Below, piece after piece: positions 48,996 to 56,572 of a DNA stretch of 64,000 bases. Under the pieces are notes generated by a model. It was not told the DNA's origin. It did no database searches and worked only from the letters and a program-made list of their open reading frames with translations. Each line of letters starts with the position of its first letter. Within the stretch, counting starts at the first letter, position 1. The stretch comes from Candidatus Saccharimonadota bacterium (GTDB lineage Bacteria; Patescibacteriota; Saccharimonadia; Saccharimonadales; Saccharimonadaceae), in contig JAFXKT010000001.1 of assembly GCA_017531585.1 (NCBI GenBank), positions 372,001 to 436,000 on the forward strand. The letters run 5' to 3'. The position numbers and the translations under genes were made by a program.

Positions 48996-50150
48996 ATGAT
49001 GAAGAAGATTTCGAAGGTGGTAGCTGCTCTTGGTTTGGCAGTAATGGGGCTTGGTATTTTTGGCAATTTGTCTGCCAGTGCGGACTCTGGTTTACCTGCA
49101 AAACTAACGGATAATCCGGATAGCCCGGTTACGATTGCGGTGAAACATAAGGTAAAGAACGGTTTGGGCTACGTGAACAATAGTTTTACTCTGAACGTTA
49201 CGGAGCTTAATGAGGGCAGAGAACCGTCTGGCGGCGGTATGCCAACGTCGGTAACGCTAAATTTCAATAATGTCGATGTAGATGAGAATAACGAGGCGGT
49301 TGCGACGGGCGAGCTTAACTTTAGATACAAGACTTTTCCGAACGCTGGCACTTATAAGTTTGAGGTTTCTGAAGTAGCTTCTAGTAACGCAGATACATAT
49401 CCAGTAGATACAAATAAGTTTATCGTGTTTGTTGATGTGGCTAGCGAGGTTGACGAGAATGGTTATCCGACTGGAGAATATAAGGCTACGCTTTCGACTT
49501 CGGCCAAGAACGAAACGACGGGCGAGAAGGGCGAGATCGAGTTTGTTTCAGAGCCAAAGCTTACTTATTCTCAGCTAGATTTCCGTGTACGCGGTGCTAA
49601 GGCTCGTCGTGATGTTTACTTCCCGTACACGGTTCGTGTAGAGACTGATGACGAGAAGCTGAATGGTGTAAAGGTGGATATTTCCGGCCTAGACGCTACC
49701 TATACAACAATGTCTAGGGATTCTAGATCTCAGATGACTTATGTTGAGCTAAATACTGGTGCTACTACGATTTGGCTAAAGGATGGCCAAAGTGCAAAGA
49801 TCGGTTTCGATGGCGTGAATAATCGGTTACCTATTGGAGCTAGGGTACTTCTAACTTCCGTAAAGGATGGCGTAACAGACAACTATGATGCTTATCTTGA
49901 TGGAAATATAGATAATGATCAGCTAGTTCTAACGAAAACTTTGGCGGCTGTTCCTGGTCTAAATGCAAGCCAAGAAATCTTGGAGGCTTTTGGTCAGACG
50001 AACGTTACTAAGGCTGAACGCGCATTAACTGATGCTGCCGTTTCAACTGGCGTTGCAATGTATATTGTTCCGTTTGTTGTAATCGTGATGGCTTCTGGTG
50101 CAGCATATGTGGCCTACAAGAAATCCAAGGGCAAAGAGTCCGAAAGATAG
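48996..50150 (+). CDS. Sortase-substrate-like surface pilin
   Basis: 384 residues: signal peptide (to about SASADSG, residue 32), a FctA/pilin-isopeptide-like beta domain (YKTFPNAGTYKFEVSEV, then YPVDTNKFIVFVDV), a second beta domain (about 190-330), and a C-terminal sorting-like end. The last is a short motif VSTG instead of LPxTG, a membrane helix (YIVPFVVIVMASGAAYVAY) and a basic tail KKSKGKESER. The sortase B gene follows 47 bases later. Lys and Asn residues in the first domain could form an isopeptide bond. GGAGGT is adjacent to two consecutive ATGs. Confidence 0.82.
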   Translation: MMKKISKVVAALGLAVMGLGIFGNLSASADSGLPAKLTDNPDSPVTIAVKHKVKNGLGYVNNSFTLNVTELNEGREPSGGGMPTSVTLNFNNVDVDENNEAVATGELNFRYKTFPNAGTYKFEVSEVASSNADTYPVDTNKFIVFVDVASEVDENGYPTGEYKATLSTSAKNETTGEKGEIEFVSEPKLTYSQLDFRVRGAKARRDVYFPYTVRVETDDEKLNGVKVDISGLDATYTTMSRDSRSQMTYVELNTGATTIWLKDGQSAKIGFDGVNNRLPIGARVLLTSVKDGVTDNYDAYLDGNIDNDQLVLTKTLAAVPGLNASQEILEAFGQTNVTKAERALTDAAVSTGVAMYIVPFVVIVMASGAAYVAYKKSKGKESER

Positions 50151-50160
50151 ATAGAAAAGG

Positions 50161-50191
50161 AGTCGCCCTAATCTCTCAATAGGGCGACTTT
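50161..50191 (+). terminator. Hairpin terminator between the pilin-like gene and sortase
   Basis: AGTCGCCCTA-atctctcaa-TAGGGCGACT followed by only TT. Likely a partial terminator lowering sortase expression relative to its substrate. Confidence 0.65.
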
Positions 50192-50197
50192 AAGGAA

Positions 50198-50941
50198 ATG
50201 AAGATTCGAAGACATTCTAGACTCAATAAGATGTTGAGTTGTATAGACAGGCTATTTACTGAAGCTTTAAAACTTCTGTTCTTGCCAATTCTTTTGATTG
50301 CGGTATATGGGATCTATGATGCTTTTTCGATAGAGATGGAAGCGATAAGAGCTAAAGAAGTGGCAAAAGAATACTTTACGGACTCTGGCAACGCAGTAGA
50401 TTTTGAGAAGCTAAAAGAAAAGAATCCTGAAATTGTGGCATGGCTTAAAATTCCCGATACAAATATTAATTATCCGATAATGCAGAGCAGAGATAATAAA
50501 TTTTATTTGACGCATGACTTTGAAAAGAATTTTGCGACCGTTGGCGGGGTATTCTTGGATTACAGGAATGATGCTGGCTTTCAGGATGAATATGCGGTTA
50601 TTTACGGGCACAGAATGAGTAAAGGCAGGATGTTTTCGGATGTGGGGGAATATGCGAACAAGGAATATTTTGCGAATCATAGCGTGGGGATGCTATATAC
50701 GCCAAGTGGTAATTATGAGCTTCGCTTTATAGCTTTTGCTTCGGTATATGGGGATACAGGGGAGATATATAATATCGGTGCTTTCAGGAAGGAAGAGGCG
50801 GTGAGGAAGATTATGGAGAATGCGAAAGTAAAAACGGATTTTGATCCAGCTAATCTTGGTGATGTTGTGCTTCTTTCGACCTGTAGCACCGAGGAGTTAA
50901 TGCTTAGGGATGTGTTGTTGGCGGAGAAGATAAAGCTATAA
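50198..50941 (+). CDS. srtB: Class B sortase
   Basis: 247 residues. N-terminal membrane anchor (about 20-42), then the class B core: VAWLKIPDTNINYPIMQ, YLTHDFEKN, GGVFLDYRND, the catalytic His in VIYGHRM, the catalytic Cys in VLLSTCST and the Arg in LRDVLLAEKI. It would link the pilin-like protein upstream to the cell wall or to another pilin subunit. Ribosome binding site AAGGAAATG is very short-spaced. The partner's VSTG motif is unlike typical class B NPQTN-type signals, so specificity is open. Confidence 0.92.
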   Translation: MKIRRHSRLNKMLSCIDRLFTEALKLLFLPILLIAVYGIYDAFSIEMEAIRAKEVAKEYFTDSGNAVDFEKLKEKNPEIVAWLKIPDTNINYPIMQSRDNKFYLTHDFEKNFATVGGVFLDYRNDAGFQDEYAVIYGHRMSKGRMFSDVGEYANKEYFANHSVGMLYTPSGNYELRFIAFASVYGDTGEIYNIGAFRKEEAVRKIMENAKVKTDFDPANLGDVVLLSTCSTEELMLRDVLLAEKIKL

Positions 50942-50967
50942 AAAATAGACCTAAATGGTCTCTTTTC
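50940..50967. terminator. Shared terminator of sortase and tRNA-Ala
   Basis: AGACC-taaat-GGTCT with TTTTTT on the minus strand and CTTTTC on the plus strand. Confidence 0.7.
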
Positions 50968-50975
50968 TATAGCAA

Positions 50976-51051
50976 TGGTGGAGTGTAGGAGAGTCGAACT
51001 CCTGACCTACTGATTGCGAACCAGTCGCTCTACCAACTGAGCTAACACCCC
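50976..51051 (-). tRNA. tRNA-Ala (anticodon CGC)
   Basis: Acceptor GGGGTGT/ACACTCC contains the G3-T70 (G-U) pair that marks alanine tRNAs. Anticodon arm ACTGG-TTCGCAA-TCAGT gives CGC. CCA is encoded. Confidence 0.94.
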
Positions 51052-51181
51052 AGGTCTTAATAGATTATATCACGAAAGATTTGGTCGGCCATGAATTAGA
51101 AGTTCTGAATAAGAGGTGCTTATACTTGAATTATTTTAATTATCTGGTATAATTTGAAGCTTAAAGGGAGGTGCACTTTAA

Positions 51182-51814
51182 ATGATTACAAACTTGTTTT
51201 TCGATTTCTTTGAAATCATAGCCAATGGAATGTATGGCCTTGGTGCAATGGGCCGAATTGTCGAAACGAGGCTCGGTATTCCACTTGATGAATACTGTCA
51301 AAAGGATACCGGTGAAAGCTGGGAACTTTGGAAGAAACTGAACCGTGGTGAGCTTGATGAGAAAGCCTACTGGGAAATTATCATTAAGACTCACAATTGG
51401 AAAGCTAAGCCCGAAGATTTTATCCAGTGCGCTAGAGATTCGCTCAAAGTTCCAATTCCTGGAACTCGCGAAATTCTGGAGCAGCTTTATGATTGTGGCT
51501 ACAGAATGTATCTTGTATCTGACGTTTGGGAAGATATGCGAAAGGATATGTTCAGAGTATATCCGTGGATTGATGACATTTTTACCAAGTGTTACTTCTC
51601 CTACGAGATGCATAGCCTGAAATCCGACGAAGGTCACTTCGAGAGAATCTGTAAAGATTGCGGAGCCATTCCAAGCGAAAGTCTGTTTGTTGATGATTAC
51701 GATGTAAATGTGTCTCGTGCTAAGAGTATTGGGATGCAGGGCATTGTTTTTAAAAACGCAGACCAGCTGAGGCATGACATTATTGATTGTGTCATTTGCG
51801 ATTACGCCGACTAA
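51182..51814 (+). CDS. HAD-like hydrolase (subfamily IA type)
   Basis: 210 residues. Motif I is NLFFDFFEII with the nucleophile Asp8; the second Asp of DxD is Phe, as in FDLGNV-type members. Motif II is MYLVSDVWED, motif III Lys in HSLKSDEG and motif IV LFVDDYDVNV. Cap region about 20-85. Substrate unknown; YihX-like sugar-phosphate phosphatases share the altered motif I. Strong ribosome binding site (AAAGGGAGGTGCACTTTAA) and a TATAAT-like box upstream. Monocistronic, codon use intermediate. Confidence 0.8.
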   Translation: MITNLFFDFFEIIANGMYGLGAMGRIVETRLGIPLDEYCQKDTGESWELWKKLNRGELDEKAYWEIIIKTHNWKAKPEDFIQCARDSLKVPIPGTREILEQLYDCGYRMYLVSDVWEDMRKDMFRVYPWIDDIFTKCYFSYEMHSLKSDEGHFERICKDCGAIPSESLFVDDYDVNVSRAKSIGMQGIVFKNADQLRHDIIDCVICDYAD

Positions 51815-51864
51815 TGATTATGAGCGTGCCAAGCCATTATTGAGAGGGGATGGCGGAGGCGCGA

Positions 51865-51926
51865 GCATCGAAAACCAGTTTTATCCTAGAAAAGGCGGTC
51901 CGAAAGGGCCGCCTCGATGCGTTTTT
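51865..51926 (+). terminator. Terminator after the HAD gene
   Basis: AGGCGGTC-cgaaag-GGCCGCCT inside a wider GCATCG/CGATGC pair, then GTTTTTG. Confidence 0.7.
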
Positions 51927-51954
51927 GGGGTATTGAGTTTGTTATTATATAGAT

Positions 51955-52653
51955 ATGGAAAGACCAGTAACAACTCTATTTATGCTCGAGTCCCTAGATG
52001 GGAAAATTAACAGTGGCAATAGCGATGCACTTGATGTGGATCGTGACTGGAAAGTCATTCCAGGCTTAAAGGAAGGCTTGCAGCAGTATTATGATCTTGA
52101 ATCCGAAACTGATACATTTTCTTTGAATACTGGTCGTGTGATGGCGAAAATTGGCGTTAACGAACGTGAAGAAGAGCCAGAAAAAATGGATGCGGTTACA
52201 TTTGTGATTATCGATAATGCGCCTCATCTAAACGAGCGTGGCGTTGGTTATCTTTGTCGCTGGACGGGAAGACTTATTCTCGTAACGACAAATAAAGAAC
52301 ATCCTGCATATAAGATGCGCGAGAGTCATTCAAATTTGGATATTTTTGAATACGAAGACTTGGATTTAGCTCAGGTTTTAGCAGATGTTCATGATAAATA
52401 TGGAGCAGAACGCTTAACGATTCAATCTGGCGGTAATATGAATGGTCAGTTCCTTCGTGACGATTTGATTGATTATGTAAATATTGTAGTTGCGCCAGTT
52501 TTGGTAGGTGGTAGAGATACCTCGACTTTGATTGACGGCGAAGCGATTTCTTCGCCTGAGGAGCTAGATAAGATTCGTCCAATGAAGCTGATTGAATGCA
52601 AGGCCTTGAACGATTCCTATGTTCAGTTAAGATACGAAGTAATGCATAGATAG
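51955..52653 (+). CDS. RibD C-terminal / dihydrofolate-reductase-like oxidoreductase
   Basis: 232 residues of the RibD-C (DHFR-like) fold: MLESLDGKINSG at the start, SGGNMNGQFLRDDLIDY near residue 165 and APVLVGGRDTSTLIDG near 182. The deaminase half of RibD is absent and no riboflavin genes are near, so it may act as an NADPH-dependent reductase in folate or another pathway. Leaderless-type promoter: TATTAT (51943-51948) six bases before ATG. The GH30 gene follows after seven bases, in an operon. Confidence 0.85.
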   Translation: MERPVTTLFMLESLDGKINSGNSDALDVDRDWKVIPGLKEGLQQYYDLESETDTFSLNTGRVMAKIGVNEREEEPEKMDAVTFVIIDNAPHLNERGVGYLCRWTGRLILVTTNKEHPAYKMRESHSNLDIFEYEDLDLAQVLADVHDKYGAERLTIQSGGNMNGQFLRDDLIDYVNIVVAPVLVGGRDTSTLIDGEAISSPEELDKIRPMKLIECKALNDSYVQLRYEVMHR

Positions 52654-52660
52654 GTTCAAG

Positions 52661-53926
52661 ATGTCTATTTGTTTTGAGATTCGTGAAGACAAAGAGCTGG
52701 CGGTTTGGCAGGGGCTTGGTGGTGCTATAACTGAGGCTACGGCCTACAACTTTTCGAAGCTCAGTAAGGCTAAACAAAAGGAGCTTCTCGAGGCTTATTA
52801 TGGTAAAGATGGCCTGGCTTATAATTGGTGCCGCCTGAGTATTGGCAGTAATGATTTTTGCCTTAAATCTTTCGAATATACAAAGAAGAGAGATTTGAGT
52901 GATTTCTCGATCGAGCATGACAAGAAGTGGGTGCTTCCGATGGTGCAGGAAGCTCTGAAATGCAATAAAGATTTAATCTTTTTGGCTGCGCCTTGGTCAC
53001 CGCCAAGCTTCATGAAGTTTACTCATGCTTTGCGTTTTGGCGGACATTTGAAGTTTTGGCGCTATGCAAGATATGTTGAATATCTTTGTAAATGGATTAA
53101 AGCCTATGAGAAAGAAGGCGTTAATATTAAATATTTGTCGCCACAAAATGAGCCACGCGCACGTCAGATTTGGGAATCTTGTGTTTATGGATATAGAGCG
53201 CAGAGAAGGTTGGCTTACAAATATCTTGCTAAGTCGCTCGATAAATTCGATACAAAACTTTTGCTTTGGGATCATAACAAACAAGAGTTATCTAAGGTGG
53301 CGGATAGATTGTTGGATTTAAACGAGCCAAAGATTGCAGGTATTTGTTATCACTGGTATACGGGAACTTTTGAAGATGAAATGTGGCAGGCTTACAAAGA
53401 GCATCGAAATAAGATGTTTGTAAGTTCCGAGATGTGTTGTGGCTATTCGGTCTATGACAAGAAATCTTGGCAACAAGACGCTAATTTGTATATCGGTGAG
53501 CTATTCTCGGATATAAACTGCGGTGCTAGTGCATTTATAGATTGGAATATGCTCCTGGATTGGCAGGGTGGCCCAACTTATTGTAGGAATCATGTAAAGA
53601 GTCCAGTGATTCTAAATGAGGCGGAAGATGATTTTATTCTGACACCGATATATAAGGCACTTTTGGAATTTTCGAAACTGTTTCCTGTTGGCAGTCAGGC
53701 GGTTCGTTGCGAGAGAATGGGCGAGGAGAATGCGCATTACAAAGCATCGCTGCTTCATCCGCATAGGCCAGAAGATGTGGTTATGATTGCCAAGAAAGAT
53801 AAGAATAAAATTACAGCGATTGCGGCTAACGTTTCGGATAAAGAGCAGGTTGTAACAATTAGTTATGCAGGCAAGGTTTATAAAGAAGAACTAAAATCAA
53901 ATCAGATTAAAGAGATAAGTTTTTAA
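52661..53926 (+). CDS. Glycoside hydrolase family 30
   Basis: 421 residues, a (beta/alpha)8 barrel plus C-terminal beta domain. N-terminal GLGGAITEATAYN; substrate-binding CRLSIGSNDF and FLAAPWSPPSFMK; acid/base Glu in LSPQNEPRARQIWESC; nucleophile Glu in FVSSEMCCGY. These match beta-glucosylceramidase / beta-1,6-glucanase families. There is no signal peptide, so it acts in the cytoplasm unless exported otherwise. Substrate unknown. Second gene of the operon with RibD-C; mscS follows after eight bases. Confidence 0.9.
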   Translation: MSICFEIREDKELAVWQGLGGAITEATAYNFSKLSKAKQKELLEAYYGKDGLAYNWCRLSIGSNDFCLKSFEYTKKRDLSDFSIEHDKKWVLPMVQEALKCNKDLIFLAAPWSPPSFMKFTHALRFGGHLKFWRYARYVEYLCKWIKAYEKEGVNIKYLSPQNEPRARQIWESCVYGYRAQRRLAYKYLAKSLDKFDTKLLLWDHNKQELSKVADRLLDLNEPKIAGICYHWYTGTFEDEMWQAYKEHRNKMFVSSEMCCGYSVYDKKSWQQDANLYIGELFSDINCGASAFIDWNMLLDWQGGPTYCRNHVKSPVILNEAEDDFILTPIYKALLEFSKLFPVGSQAVRCERMGEENAHYKASLLHPHRPEDVVMIAKKDKNKITAIAANVSDKEQVVTISYAGKVYKEELKSNQIKEISF

Positions 53927-53934
53927 GGAGAGAT

Positions 53935-54720
53935 ATGAATAATTTGTGGGATAGTTTGTGGTTTAGGCGAATCATTTGGTCGGTAGCGGCAGTATTTGTG
54001 GCCTGGCTAATTTACGCGATTATTACAAAGATTTTCTCTCGATATATGAAGCATTTTGGCACTAGGAAGAGCCAGAAAGCGCAAACCTATCTTCGCTTGG
54101 TCAAAAGCGTTCTAAGATATGTGCTTCTAGTCTTGGTGTTCTTTGTAATTTTGCAGATTAACGGAATTAACATTACGTCAGTTGTTGCCGGCGTAGGTGT
54201 TTTGGGTGCTGTTTTTGGTCTTGCTTTGCAGGATTCTTTGAAGGATATTTTCCGTGGTTTTGATATCTTGTCCGACGATTATTATAAGGTTGGCGATGTA
54301 ATTCGCTTTGGCAATTACGAAGGTCAGGTTTTGGCGATTGGTCTTAAGACGACTAAGCTTCGCGATATCAATAGCCTTAACGAAGTTTCGATTGCAAACC
54401 GCGCAATCGAACATGTTGAAGTGTTGTCCAAGATGATCAATATTGACGTACCAATGCCATATGAACTAAGCAAAAAGAAGGCCGAAGAAGTGCTTGGCGA
54501 AATGGTAGAAAAAATATCCGCTATCGAAGCAGTAGAGAAGTGCGAGTATCGGGGCGTTAATAATTTCGGCGATTCTGCAATGAAATACCATATCAAAGTG
54601 TTTAGCGCTCCAGTTAACAGGGTGCAGACGCGTCGCGATGCTCTGAGCATGATTATGGAAGTGTTAGAAGAACGTAAAATTGCCGTGCCATATAACCAGT
54701 TGGATGTGCATCAGAAATAG
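53935..54720 (+). CDS. mscS: Small-conductance mechanosensitive channel MscS
   Basis: 261 residues. Membrane helices near 12-32, 58-78 and the pore helix TM3 (GVGVLGAVFGLALQDSLKDI) with the Gly/Ala pattern. The beta domain follows (YKVGDVIRFGNYEGQVLAIG, 20 residues, near 122-141) and the alpha/beta cytoplasmic cage to the end. Opens under membrane tension to release solutes, complementing mscL at 26510. Start follows AAGGAGAGAT. Third gene of the operon starting at 51955. Confidence 0.95.
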   Translation: MNNLWDSLWFRRIIWSVAAVFVAWLIYAIITKIFSRYMKHFGTRKSQKAQTYLRLVKSVLRYVLLVLVFFVILQINGINITSVVAGVGVLGAVFGLALQDSLKDIFRGFDILSDDYYKVGDVIRFGNYEGQVLAIGLKTTKLRDINSLNEVSIANRAIEHVEVLSKMINIDVPMPYELSKKKAEEVLGEMVEKISAIEAVEKCEYRGVNNFGDSAMKYHIKVFSAPVNRVQTRRDALSMIMEVLEERKIAVPYNQLDVHQK

Positions 54721-54722
54721 AA

Positions 54723-54750
54723 AAAGCGCCTCTTTATCGAGGCGTTTTTA
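54723..54750 (+). terminator. Terminator after mscS
   Basis: AAGCGCCTC-tttatc-GAGGCGTTTT, directly after the stop. Confidence 0.85.
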
Positions 54751-54849
54751 GTTTGAGCTTGGAATTCTTTTGCAAGTCTAGGGCGCTTATGCTTTTTACG
54801 GTTTTATAATAGCACGAGATGGGCTTTGCTTGTTTGAATCTTTTGTGGT

Positions 54850-54949
54850 ATAGTAGTCATCAGTTGGGTCGCTAGCTCAGTTGCTTTGTCTGAGGCGCGA
54901 ATGCGCCGAGAAAGATAGAAAACAAGCGCCAGCGCTCTAGCCAACTGAG
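54850..54949 (+). repeat. Relic of the tRNA-Val 5' half, present in direct and inverted copies
   Basis: A TATAGT box (54850-54855) is followed by GGGTCGCTAGCTCAGTTG (54866-54883), identical to tRNA-Val nucleotides 1-18. After a spacer with the hairpin GGCGC-gaat-GCGCC comes GCGCTCTAGCCAACTGAG (54932-54949), the exact reverse complement of tRNA nucleotides 11-28. The whole forms a palindrome closed by CTCAGTTG/CAACTGAG, in front of the intact tRNA gene. Confidence 0.8.
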
Positions 54950-54972
54950 ATGTTGGTATTAATAATTTAATT

Positions 54973-55049
54973 GGGTCGCTAGCTCAGTTGGCTAGAGCGC
55001 CTCGTTTACACCGAGGAGGTCGGGGGTTCGAGCCCCTCGCGACCCACCA
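54973..55049 (+). tRNA. tRNA-Val (anticodon TAC)
   Basis: Acceptor GGGTCGC/GCGACCC, anticodon arm CCTCG-TTTACAC-CGAGG (TAC), T arm GGGGG-TTCGAGC-CCCTC and encoded CCA. Confidence 0.96.
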
Positions 55050-55059
55050 TTTGTATTAG

Positions 55060-55083
55060 AATCGCCCATCTGGGCGTTTTTTT
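55060..55083 (+). terminator. Terminator after tRNA-Val
   Basis: CGCCC-atct-GGGCG followed by a seven-T run. Confidence 0.85.
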
Positions 55084-55090
55084 CATGCAA

Positions 55091-55126
55091 AAGAAAAACC
55101 TCCGATTTCGAAAAATCGGAGGTTTT
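55091..55126 (-). terminator. Terminator after the DUF1704 gene
   Basis: AAAACCTCCGATTT/AAATCGGAGGTTTT, a 14-bp stem, then TCTTTTG on the minus strand. Confidence 0.85.
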
Positions 55127-55132
55127 GTGGAG

Positions 55133-56404
55133 TTAGATTCTTGCGATAAGCTCTTCGGTAATATTGAGCTTCGGATACATCGGTTCGATGTCGTCGATGT
55201 CCTTGCCGATGAGCTTAGAGATGGTTTCGAAGTCGTCGACGTAAAGCTTACCGAAGTTTTTAGCACTCGGATGGACCTTGAGGAGCTCAGTTGCCTGAAG
55301 GAAGCCTTCGAGGTAACATTTGTCGCCGTACCAAGCGTAATTCTTGGGGTTGCGGCAGTTTGTGCAGCCTCTGTAGGTTCTGGAAACGTACTTCCAAGCA
55401 GATTGTGCGGCTTTTTCTGGTGCTTCGCCTTTCTTAAGGAAAGCAGTGTAGATTTCGTAGCCGGTCTCAGCGAAGGTCGCTCCGTTCGTGGCCATGTTTT
55501 CTGCGAAAACATACCACGGTTCCGGTGTAGGTGCAGTTTTTCTGCCACACTCCAATCCTACAGTGATATCGGAGACCTTTGCGAGGCCTTCGGTGAGGAT
55601 GGAATTGCGGCGAGAAGCCAGGAATCTTGCAAGCTCGATCGGTGCGCCAAGCTCTCTGCTGAAGAGATGAGCCGTGTTCATATTGTGACGAACATGACAT
55701 TCGATCTCGTGGCCGACGAGAGCGATTGCTTCACGGAGCTTTACGGGCTTTCTAGTGGTAGGCACATAAACCATTCCGCCTGTCATTTTGGTTTCAACAG
55801 TAATGTTCTGGTAATCTGTGCCAGTCTTTACAACCCAGCCGTCACTAGCGAAGCCATACTGCTGGAGTGCATCGGAGAAGAGGATTGCAAGTTCGCCTGG
55901 TCCGAGCATGGTTTCTTCGGCCTTCTTGATCTGGTCTTCGGAAAGCTTGCAATCGATATGGAATCCCTGAAGCAGGTCTTCGCCGTCGATGATTGCTTTT
56001 GCTTTTCTGACGAGACGGGTATCGAAGTGGCCAAGATGTGCACGGACGAGTCTCATGGATTCCTCGTCATCCTTTGCCTCAATGCTTTTGGCGAGATTGA
56101 CGAAGATAATGAGCTTGTCGACACCTTCGCTGATAGCCTGTTTGATGAATATGTCGCTGGCGTTCTCTTCGGGGAGCTCATCGATCTTAGATTTGAGGAG
56201 GCTAAGCTCGTCCCCGTATCCGATGATCTTGAGCGGGTTGTACTCGAATTTGGGATTGTAGGCCAGATTCTTTACGACACTGTCGCACCACTTCTGGCGT
56301 TCCTCTTCGAGGTTGGTTGCCTTGATCAGCGAAAGTACGCTGATCGCGTCGTTGAGCTTTCTGAGAAGCTCGAGAGTAGCGAAAAGGTCCTGAGACATTT
56401 TCAT
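55133..56404 (-). CDS. DUF1704-family gluzincin-like metallopeptidase
   Basis: 423 residues from ATG 56404, preceded by AGGAGTTGATTTA. The zinc site is ALVGHEIECHVRH (HExxxH), followed about 35 residues later by LTEGLAKVSD, the E-G-L-A motif of the DUF1704/MATCAP-like peptidases. The N-terminal half is helical. Cys pairs (GCTNCRN, YGDKCY) near the C-terminus might bind another metal. MATCAP enzymes remove C-terminal tyrosine from tubulin; the bacterial substrate is unknown. Codons are C-ending and unlike the neighbours. Monocistronic. Confidence 0.82.
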   Translation of the reverse strand: MKMSQDLFATLELLRKLNDAISVLSLIKATNLEEERQKWCDSVVKNLAYNPKFEYNPLKIIGYGDELSLLKSKIDELPEENASDIFIKQAISEGVDKLIIFVNLAKSIEAKDDEESMRLVRAHLGHFDTRLVRKAKAIIDGEDLLQGFHIDCKLSEDQIKKAEETMLGPGELAILFSDALQQYGFASDGWVVKTGTDYQNITVETKMTGGMVYVPTTRKPVKLREAIALVGHEIECHVRHNMNTAHLFSRELGAPIELARFLASRRNSILTEGLAKVSDITVGLECGRKTAPTPEPWYVFAENMATNGATFAETGYEIYTAFLKKGEAPEKAAQSAWKYVSRTYRGCTNCRNPKNYAWYGDKCYLEGFLQATELLKVHPSAKNFGKLYVDDFETISKLIGKDIDDIEPMYPKLNITEELIARI

Positions 56405-56572
56405 TAAATCAACTCCTAAAGTACAAAATTTCACACCCGTAGATGCGATTCGTTTATATTATACCATATTTTAATTAAAAATGCAAGCATTTTAAGGGGT
56501 GAGAGGGTTTGGCAAGAGTGTCTAAAAGTGGTAAAATAAATAGGTATTATTTAACTAAACGAAAGGGCAGCG

